Positions 5,865 through 10,057 of a stretch of DNA of 10,057 bases are shown here, piece after piece. Position numbers and translations under genes: made by a program. Under the pieces are notes generated by a model, which ran no database searches, was not told the DNA's origin, and saw nothing but the letters and a program-made list of their open reading frames with translations. The stretch is from the NCBI GenBank assembly GCA_036398215.1, contig DASWHK010000293.1:1-10057 (forward strand). The letters run 5' to 3'. Numbering within the stretch: position 1 is the stretch's first letter; each line of letters opens with the position of its first letter. Source of the stretch: DASWHK01 sp036398215 (GTDB lineage: Bacteria > Acidobacteriota > UBA890).

Positions 5865-6340
5865 GCGATCCGCAGCCGTTCCTCGAGATCGACGGCGAGC
5901 CCTACGCCGCCTGGTGGCACGATCGCTTCGCGCCGCCGGCCGACCCTTTCTCCGGGATGCGCTTCTACCGGCGCGGCCGCGCCAAGATCTGGGTGGGAAC
6001 CGCGGCCATCGAGGGCCTGGCCGGGGTGCGGGTCGACGCCGTCGGCATCCATCTGCTGCGCGTCGGCCGCCGGCTCTGGAAGCCGACCTCGGCGGCGATC
6101 ATCGCCTTCGGCGGCGACGCGACGCGCAACGCCATCGACCTCGACCGCGGCGATGCGGCGAGCTTCCTGCGCGGCGAGCCGCTGCTCCTGGGCGAGGACG
6201 ACGAGCGCCGTGCCGGGGTGACGGCCGGTTTCGTCGCCGTTCGCCTCGAAGGCGTCGCGCTCGGCTGCGGCGAGTGGCGCCGGGAGACGCTGCTTTCCTG
6301 CGTTCCGAAGGCCCGCCAGGGCCTCGAGCTCGACCCCTGA
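5861..6340 (+). CDS. PUA-like RNA-binding protein, apparently the detached C-terminal half of RsmF
   Basis: A 159-residue product from TTG 5861. The segment FYRRGRAKIWVGT (35-47) leads into a region with VGIHLLRVGRRLWKPTSAAIIAFG (61-84). Then come ID..RGDAASFLRGEPL (92-108) and GFVAVRLEGVALGCGEWRR (123-141), followed by CVPKARQGLE. The order matches the C-terminal PUA-like domain of RsmF proteins: a basic 'VG..L...K' strand pair, an 'eA..YL.Ge' helix, then the 'G(W/F)V.V...G.pLG.g' strand pair and a 'PKg.R' end. Together with the preceding gene it totals 490 residues, close to an intact RsmF. The most direct reading is a split enzyme whose RNA-binding part acts in trans. A frameshift in an originally fused gene is the alternative. 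The strong ribosome binding site and the typical codon use on both sides favour two working genes. No transmembrane segment or signal is seen. Confidence 0.72.
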   Translation: MSDPQPFLEIDGEPYAAWWHDRFAPPADPFSGMRFYRRGRAKIWVGTAAIEGLAGVRVDAVGIHLLRVGRRLWKPTSAAIIAFGGDATRNAIDLDRGDAASFLRGEPLLLGEDDERRAGVTAGFVAVRLEGVALGCGEWRRETLLSCVPKARQGLELDP

Positions 6341-6357
6341 GCCGCCCGCGCCGAGCA

Positions 6358-6390
6358 GGCTAGGAGGCCGGAGACCCCGGCCTGCTAGCC
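6358..6390 (+). terminator. Strong GC-rich hairpin after the split methylase, possible terminator
   Basis: GGCTAG-GA-GGCCGG (6358-6371) pairs with CCGGCC-TG-CTAGCC (6377-6390) around a five-base loop. That is 13 pairs with one G-G mismatch. No T-run follows, so it is not a classical intrinsic terminator. An alternative 7-bp stem AGCAGGC/GCCTGCT (6354-6360 with 6380-6386) competes with it. Its position just after the stop of the PUA-like gene suits transcript end formation or mRNA protection. Confidence 0.4.
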
Positions 6391-6419
6391 CCGAGAAGCG
6401 AGGGGGCGACCCGGCGCGG

Positions 6420-6425
6420 TACACT
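6420..6425 (+). promoter_or_regulatory. Candidate -10 box (TACACT) for the second aminotransferase
   Basis: TACACT matches TATAAT at 4 of 6 positions and would give a leader of about 35 nt before GTG 6467. No recognisable -35 element lies 16-18 nt upstream, so this is weak. It is mentioned because the hairpin at 6358-6390 may separate the gene from the upstream unit. Confidence 0.25.
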
Positions 6426-6466
6426 GACGGGCGGCGCAGCGGCGAGCAGCGGACCGGGAGACGAGC

Positions 6467-7612
6467 GTGGGCGACGGCGGCGAATTCCACCTGTTCATCC
6501 CCGGTCCCGCGGGCGCCACGCCGGAGGTGATCGAGGCGAACGGGCGCCCGATCGTGCCCCACTACGGCTCCGCCTTCGTCGCCACCTACAACCGCTGCAT
6601 CGAGCTGATGCAGGCGGTCTTCCAGACCAACAACGACCTGTTTCTGATCGTCGGGCCGGGGACCGCATCGCTCGACGCCGCGCTGGCCAGCGCGCTGCCG
6701 GACGGCGCCCGTGTGCTGGTGCCCAGCAGCGGCTGGTTCGGTTATCGGCTCGCCGAGATGTGCCGGGCGCACCGCGCCCGCGTCGACGTCCTCGAGTTCG
6801 CGGTCGGCGACGCCATCGACCCGGCGGTGGTGGCGCGCCGCCTGGAGGCCGCCGGCGACGGCTACGACGCCGTCGCCTGGATCCACCACGAGACCTCGAC
6901 CGGCGTCCTGAACCCGGTGGAGCCGATTGCGGCGGCGGCGCGCGAGCATGGCGCGCTGAGCATCATCGACGCGGTGGCATCGCTCGGCGGCGTCGACCTG
7001 CCGGTGGACGCCTGGGGGGTGGACCTGTGCGTCAGCGTCGCCAACAAGTGCCTGGCGGCGCCCCCGGGAATCGCGGCGATCTCGGTCAGCCCGCGGGCGT
7101 GGGAGGCGATCGATGCCAATCCATCAACCCGCAGCTGGTACCTCGACCTGCGCACCTGGCGCCGTTATCGGGAGGCGTGGGGCGACTGGCACCCGTTTCC
7201 GACGACGGTGGCCTCGAACGTGATCGAGGCGATGATCACCAGCCTGGAGCAGATCCTCGAGGAGGGTCTGGAGGCACGCTTCCGGCGCACCGCCGCGGCG
7301 GCGGCCGCCGTTCGCGGCGGCTTGCGGGCGATGGGCTTCGAGATGTTCGCCGACGATCGAGTCGCCTCTCCGGTGACCACGGCGGTCAAGGCGCATCCGC
7401 GGCTGCCCGTCGCCGAGCTGCAGGCCTTCCTGCTCGAGCGCCGCTCGATCTACATCTCGGGCGGCCTCGCCGATCTGGCCGGCAAGATCTTTCGCGTCGG
7501 CCACATGGGCACCTCGATCGATCGCGCCGAGGTCGAGCTGCTGCTGGATGCCGTCGCCGAGGCCCTCCGCGAGGCGGGAATCACCGTTCCCGCCGGGCTT
7601 GCGCAGAAATAA
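6467..7612 (+). CDS. Second class V PLP aminotransferase, divergent AGT-family member
   Basis: A 381-residue paralogue of the aminotransferase at 1223-2395. GTG 6467 is preceded by GGGAG (6456-6460) with 6-nt spacing. It keeps PGPA (12-15), GPGTASLDAA (63-72) and HHETSTGVL (140-148). It also keeps the PLP-ring Asp in IIDAVASLGG (166-175), the Schiff-base lysine K194 in VANKCLAAPPG, and the carboxylate-type Arg R343 in KIFRVGHMG. The YHHT motif of AGT enzymes is absent: after the shared SWYLD block the region reads DWHPFPTTVASN (240-251). In AGT a Tyr there reaches the neighbouring subunit's cofactor phosphate, so the site is rebuilt and the substrate may not be glyoxylate/alanine. Other AGT-fold enzymes use different amines (for example pyridoxamine or phosphonates), so I leave the substrate open. 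It converges on the lipoprotein gene after 35 nt. Confidence 0.85.
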   Translation: MGDGGEFHLFIPGPAGATPEVIEANGRPIVPHYGSAFVATYNRCIELMQAVFQTNNDLFLIVGPGTASLDAALASALPDGARVLVPSSGWFGYRLAEMCRAHRARVDVLEFAVGDAIDPAVVARRLEAAGDGYDAVAWIHHETSTGVLNPVEPIAAAAREHGALSIIDAVASLGGVDLPVDAWGVDLCVSVANKCLAAPPGIAAISVSPRAWEAIDANPSTRSWYLDLRTWRRYREAWGDWHPFPTTVASNVIEAMITSLEQILEEGLEARFRRTAAAAAAVRGGLRAMGFEMFADDRVASPVTTAVKAHPRLPVAELQAFLLERRSIYISGGLADLAGKIFRVGHMGTSIDRAEVELLLDAVAEALREAGITVPAGLAQK

Positions 7613-7647
7613 CTTCCTGCCGCCCATCGGAGTTTCGCCACGGCCTC

Positions 7648-8151
7648 CTACCGATCGTCTTCGACGATCTTCCAGTCCTCCCAGGTATACGTGTAGCCCT
7701 CGAACAAGCGGGCCTGGTCGCGTGGCATCTCGCCCTCGAGCTCGGCCGTGGCGGTATCGGCGGGCGCCACGCGGACGATCCGGCGGTCGGTCTTGATGAC
7801 CCGTTCGTCGGCGTCGACCATGTCGAACCTCACGGTGATGTCGAGCGTCTGCGTTGTATCGTTGCGCAAACTCACCGTCCACTTGTACCGGGCCGGATTC
7901 TCACGGGTCGCGGCCGAGAGCCACTCCCACGTATCGCCGACCCCGACGATGTTCCCCTGCAGCTGCGGCACCGCCGGGATCTCCGGCTCTTCCGGCTCGG
8001 GAATCGGCGTGACCTCCGGTTGGACCGGGGCGGGGGCCTCGGCAGGCTCCTCGGCGGGGGGCGGCTCGGCCGGCTGGCCGCCGCAAGCAATCGTCAGGGC
8101 CGCGATCGCGGCGAAGGCTACGAAACGGGTCAAGCGTATCCTGGCGTGCAT
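7648..8151 (-). CDS. Proline-rich lipoprotein with a C-terminal beta-sandwich-like domain
   Basis: The product is 167 residues. A basic start (MHARIRLTR), a hydrophobic core and ALTIAC-GG give a signal peptidase II site with lipid-anchored C23. The next residue is Gly, not Asp, which in Gram-negative bacteria favours the outer membrane. Residues 26-62 form a Pro/Glu/Ala-rich flexible linker. The remaining part (about 72-160) alternates strands such as YKWTVSLRNDTTQTLDITVRFDMVDADERVI and an APADTATAE turn. This resembles the FxLYD-type domain of surface lipoproteins, in which 'f.D..g.vv' is followed by a 'pg.t' turn. No catalytic motif is visible and the role is unknown. ATG 8151 has AAGGAG 8 nt upstream (8165-8160). 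The gene stands alone between two plus-strand genes. Confidence 0.82.
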   Translation of the reverse strand: MHARIRLTRFVAFAAIAALTIACGGQPAEPPPAEEPAEAPAPVQPEVTPIPEPEEPEIPAVPQLQGNIVGVGDTWEWLSAATRENPARYKWTVSLRNDTTQTLDITVRFDMVDADERVIKTDRRIVRVAPADTATAELEGEMPRDQARLFEGYTYTWEDWKIVEDDR

Positions 8152-8480
8152 CCTCGAATCTCCTTAGGACCTGTCTCGGTGGGAGCGCCGATCGGGCCTG
8201 CTCGACGATCGCAACGGTCCCCTGTGGTCTTGGGGGAAGGTGATCTCGAAACCGAGGGTCAAGGGATAAAGTACCGATCCAGGCGCGTCAACCCGCTTGG
8301 CAGAGTTTCTCGGCGCCTCCGGCAACAACCCTCGCGTTGTCGTCGTGCAAAATGTGGTCTAGATTTGGGTGGTCGCGCGGCTATTCACAGGATACCACCG
8401 CCCTGCGGCGTCCACCCGGCCGCGCCCGCGGGGCCGGCGCGCCGCCCTTCCATCCCGGTCCTTACAGCGAGCAGGAATCG
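8152..8480. other. 329-nt divergent intergenic region between lipoprotein and rocD
   Basis: No gene is supported here. The region holds the lipoprotein ribosome binding site at its left end, a plus-strand promoter candidate at 8337-8365, and a minus-strand TTGACG (5 of 6 to TTGACA), about 140 nt upstream of the lipoprotein start, with no good -10 partner. A GC hairpin CCGGCC (8416-8421) / GGCCGG (8432-8437) lies in the rocD leader. The rocD frame is open upstream to 8337, but the extra 48 codons are Arg/Pro/Gly-rich with no family similarity, so they are leader and not protein. Confidence 0.6.
8337..8365 (+). promoter_or_regulatory. Candidate sigma70 promoter for rocD
   Basis: TTGTCG (8337-8342), 17 nt, TAGATT (8360-8365). 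Each box matches consensus at 4 of 6 positions, in the AT-richest part of the intergenic region. The leader would be about 110 nt and would include the hairpin at 8416-8437. A leader of that length leaves room for regulation, but no known riboswitch is recognised. Confidence 0.4.
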
Positions 8481-9725
8481 ATGTCCGATACAGCCGTCAC
8501 CTCCACCACAACGACCGAGCGGTTCCTGGCGCAGGCGGATCGCTGGAGCGCCCTCAACTACGCGCCGCTCCCGGTGGTCATCAACCGCGCCGAGGGAGTC
8601 TGGGTCTGGGACGTCGAGGGCAACCGCTACCTCGACTGCCTGTCGGCCTACTCCGCCGTCAACCAGGGGCACTGCCACCCGCGCATCCTCGCCACGCTGC
8701 GCGAGCAGGCCGAGCGCTGCACGCTGACCTCACGCGCCTTTCACAACGACCAGATGGGCCCCTTCCTCGAGAAGCTCTGCAACCTGGTGGGCTACGACCG
8801 GGCGCTGCCGATGAACACCGGCGCCGAGGCCGTCGAGACCGCGATCAAGGCGGTGCGCAAGTGGGGCTACAAGGTCAAGGGGGTGGCCGACGGGCAGGCG
8901 GAGATCATCGTTTGCTCGCACAACTTCCACGGCCGCACCACGACGATCGTCGGGTTCTCGAGCGAGGCCCAATACCGCGACGGCTTCGGGCCGTTCGCGC
9001 CGGGCTTCCCGATCGTCGAGTACGGCGATCTGGACGCCCTGGAGGCGGCGATCAACGACAACACGGTCGGCTTCCTGGTCGAGCCGATCCAAGGCGAGGG
9101 CGGCGTCATCGTGCCCCCGGAGGGCTACCTGCGCGGCGCGGCCCGGCTCTGCCGCGACCGCGATGTCGCCTTCGTCGCCGACGAGATCCAGACCGGCCTC
9201 GGGCGTACCGGCCGCCTGCTGTGCTGCGACTGGGAGAAGATCCGCCCCGACGTGCTCATCCTCGGCAAGGCGCTGGGCGGCGGCGTGTATCCGGTCTCGG
9301 CCGTCTGCGCCGACGACGAGATCATGGGCCTGTTCCGCCCCGGCGACCACGGCTCGACGTTCGGCGGCAACCCGCTGGGCGCCGCCGTCGCCCGGACCGC
9401 GCTCGACGTCATCGTCGACGAGAAGCTCGCCGAGCGCGCCGCCGAGCTCGGCGACTGGTTCATGGACGAGCTGCGCGGCATCGAGACGCGGCACGTCGTC
9501 GAGGTGCGCGGCAAGGGCCTGCTGATCGGGGTCGTCATCAACGCCGAGTCGGGCCCCGCCAAGCCGTTCTGCAAGGCCCTGATGAAGCGCGGCATCCTGG
9601 CCAAGGAGACCCACGAGCAGGTGGTCCGCTTCGCGCCGCCGCTGGTGATCGACCGCGAAGTGCTCGACGGCGTCCTTCCCGACATCGCGGCGGTCCTGCG
9701 CGGCGAGGGCGTGGAAGCCGCCTGA
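8481..9725 (+). CDS. rocD: Ornithine--oxo-acid aminotransferase (RocD)
   Basis: A 414-residue class III PLP aminotransferase that moves the delta-amino group of ornithine to 2-oxoglutarate, giving glutamate-5-semialdehyde. It sits at the branch between arginine/ornithine breakdown and proline. Family blocks are NYAPLPVVINRAEGVWVWD (26-44), LSAYSAVNQGHCHP (54-67), MNTGAEAVETAIK (111-123), SHNFHGRT (146-153), VEPIQGEGGV (200-209) and ADEIQTGLGRTG (233-244). D234 contacts the PLP ring nitrogen and K263 in ILGKALGGG forms the Schiff base; GSTFGGNPL (291-299) follows. ATG 8481 is chosen because the RocD-like sequence starts soon after it and AGGA lies 4 nt upstream (8473-8476). Length is normal for bacterial RocD, and no key residue is missing. 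A small membrane protein gene follows within about 10 nt. Confidence 0.94.
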   Translation: MSDTAVTSTTTTERFLAQADRWSALNYAPLPVVINRAEGVWVWDVEGNRYLDCLSAYSAVNQGHCHPRILATLREQAERCTLTSRAFHNDQMGPFLEKLCNLVGYDRALPMNTGAEAVETAIKAVRKWGYKVKGVADGQAEIIVCSHNFHGRTTTIVGFSSEAQYRDGFGPFAPGFPIVEYGDLDALEAAINDNTVGFLVEPIQGEGGVIVPPEGYLRGAARLCRDRDVAFVADEIQTGLGRTGRLLCCDWEKIRPDVLILGKALGGGVYPVSAVCADDEIMGLFRPGDHGSTFGGNPLGAAVARTALDVIVDEKLAERAAELGDWFMDELRGIETRHVVEVRGKGLLIGVVINAESGPAKPFCKALMKRGILAKETHEQVVRFAPPLVIDREVLDGVLPDIAAVLRGEGVEAA

Positions 9726-9735
9726 CGCCGCCGTG

Positions 9736-9918
9736 GTGAGCGACCTCGGCTGGTTCATCGCTTTCGCAGGGATTGCGGCGCTGATGATCGCCATCTCGGC
9801 GTGGATGGTCTGGTTCTCGCGGCGGACGATGAAATCGCAAAAGCGGCAGATCGAGGACATGATCCGCGAGATGCGTGAGGTCATCGAGGAGCGCGAGGAG
9901 CCGCCCGAGGAGTCTTAG
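9736..9918 (+). CDS. Small single-pass membrane protein with a charged coiled-coil tail
   Basis: 60 residues from GTG 9736; an adjacent GTG at 9733 would add one residue. Residues about 6-28 form one transmembrane helix rich in Ala, Ile, Trp and Phe. It is followed by a basic SRRTMKSQKR stop-transfer stretch and a highly charged helix (about 35-56, Glu/Arg/Met/Ile periodicity) suited to coiled-coil pairing in the cytoplasm. It ends EEPPEES. It lies 10 nt after rocD with no strong ribosome binding site, so it is probably co-transcribed and coupled to rocD. No named family is recognised. The charged tail and tandem position suggest a scaffold or regulator more than an enzyme. Confidence 0.7.
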   Translation: MSDLGWFIAFAGIAALMIAISAWMVWFSRRTMKSQKRQIEDMIREMREVIEEREEPPEES

Positions 9919-10057
9919 GGCTCGTGACGAAATAACTGCTACATTCGGCCGGCTGCGAAACCCGCTGGCTGCGTTGCGCTCCCTGCGACGTACGACGGTG
10001 GGTACGCCTCGGTCGCGCGCCTTGCCAGCGGGCTTCTCGCTCGGCCTCGGTGTGACG
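9919..10057. repeat. Non-coding palindromic segment, probably part of an interspersed repeat (cut by window edge)
   Basis: Directly after the last stop codon the sequence folds back on itself over about 100 nt. CCCGCTGGC (9961-9969) pairs exactly with GCCAGCGGG (10024-10032). Inside it, GCGAC (9985-9989) pairs with GTCGC (10012-10016) and CGTAC (9989-9993) with GTACG (10002-10006); the last two share one base. Outside, GCGA (9955-9958) pairs with TCGC (10037-10040) and GGCCG (9947-9951) with CGGCC (10042-10046). GTGACG occurs at 9924-9929 and again at the very end (10052-10057). No coding frame fits. The structure is like extragenic palindromic or miniature inverted-repeat elements. The right end is missing, so the type is not settled. 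It might also serve as the rocD-unit terminator. Confidence 0.5.

Noticed and set aside
5840..5865. Programmed -1 frameshift joining the methyltransferase to the PUA-like frame.
   Set aside because: No slippery heptamer is present, and a strong AAGGAG with TTG start offers a simpler explanation. A sequencing frameshift cannot be ruled out from sequence alone.
7613..7647. Possible terminator between the convergent second aminotransferase and lipoprotein genes.
   Set aside because: No convincing stem or T-run is present in these 35 nt.
8337..8480. 48-codon N-terminal extension of RocD.
   Set aside because: It lacks RocD similarity and overlaps the promoter candidate. ATG 8481 with AGGA upstream gives the usual length.

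Overview
The window is GC-rich and densely coded, with a very strong preference for G or C at third codon positions. It comes from a bacterium with a secretion system for folded or exported enzymes and a lipoprotein pathway. A PilZ protein, a lipobox lipoprotein, a Tat-like signal peptide and an RsmF-type rRNA methylase suggest a Gram-negative (proteobacterial or Acidobacteriota-like) chromosome. The sequence alone does not fix the phylum. No phage, transposase, CRISPR, tRNA or rRNA gene is visible.

Layout. (1) 1-431, minus strand: N-terminal part of an FAD-linked (glycolate/lactate-type) oxidase that runs off the left edge. (2) 557-1099, plus strand: a tiny hydrophobic ORF with a strong ribosome binding site, then a PilZ-domain protein 6 nt downstream. 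(3) 1223-2395, plus strand: an alanine/serine-glyoxylate aminotransferase. It converges, with a 4-nt gap, on (4) 4657-2400, minus strand: a two-gene operon of an exported putative zinc metallopeptidase (HEWFH motif plus a downstream Glu) and a D-serine dehydratase/D-threonine aldolase-family PLP enzyme, joined by a GTGA stop/start overlap. (5) 4869-6340, plus strand: an RsmB/NOP-family m5C RNA methyltransferase and, overlapping it by TTGA, a separate ORF resembling the RNA-binding PUA-like tail that RsmF proteins normally carry in the same chain. (6) 6467-7612, plus strand: a second, divergent class V aminotransferase. (7) 8151-7648, minus strand: a proline-rich lipoprotein. (8) 8481-9918, plus strand: ornithine aminotransferase (rocD), then a small single-pass membrane protein. 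(9) 9919-10057: a non-coding, strongly palindromic segment that looks like the start of an interspersed repeat and is cut by the right edge.

Metabolic theme. Four PLP enzymes and an FAD-linked 2-hydroxyacid oxidase candidate lie within 10 kb. Glycolate/lactate oxidation yields glyoxylate or pyruvate. The AGT-type aminotransferase converts glyoxylate to glycine. The DSD1-like enzyme would turn D-serine into pyruvate, or D-threonine into glycine and acetaldehyde. RocD links ornithine to glutamate semialdehyde. A shared role in small amino-acid and 2-oxoacid interconversion is plausible. The genes lie on both strands in separate transcription units, however, so this is a neighbourhood and not one operon. 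The most interesting points are the split RsmF, the metallopeptidase/DSD1 operon, the second aminotransferase lacking the usual Tyr-His-His-Thr motif, the micro-ORF upstream of PilZ, and the terminal palindromic repeat.
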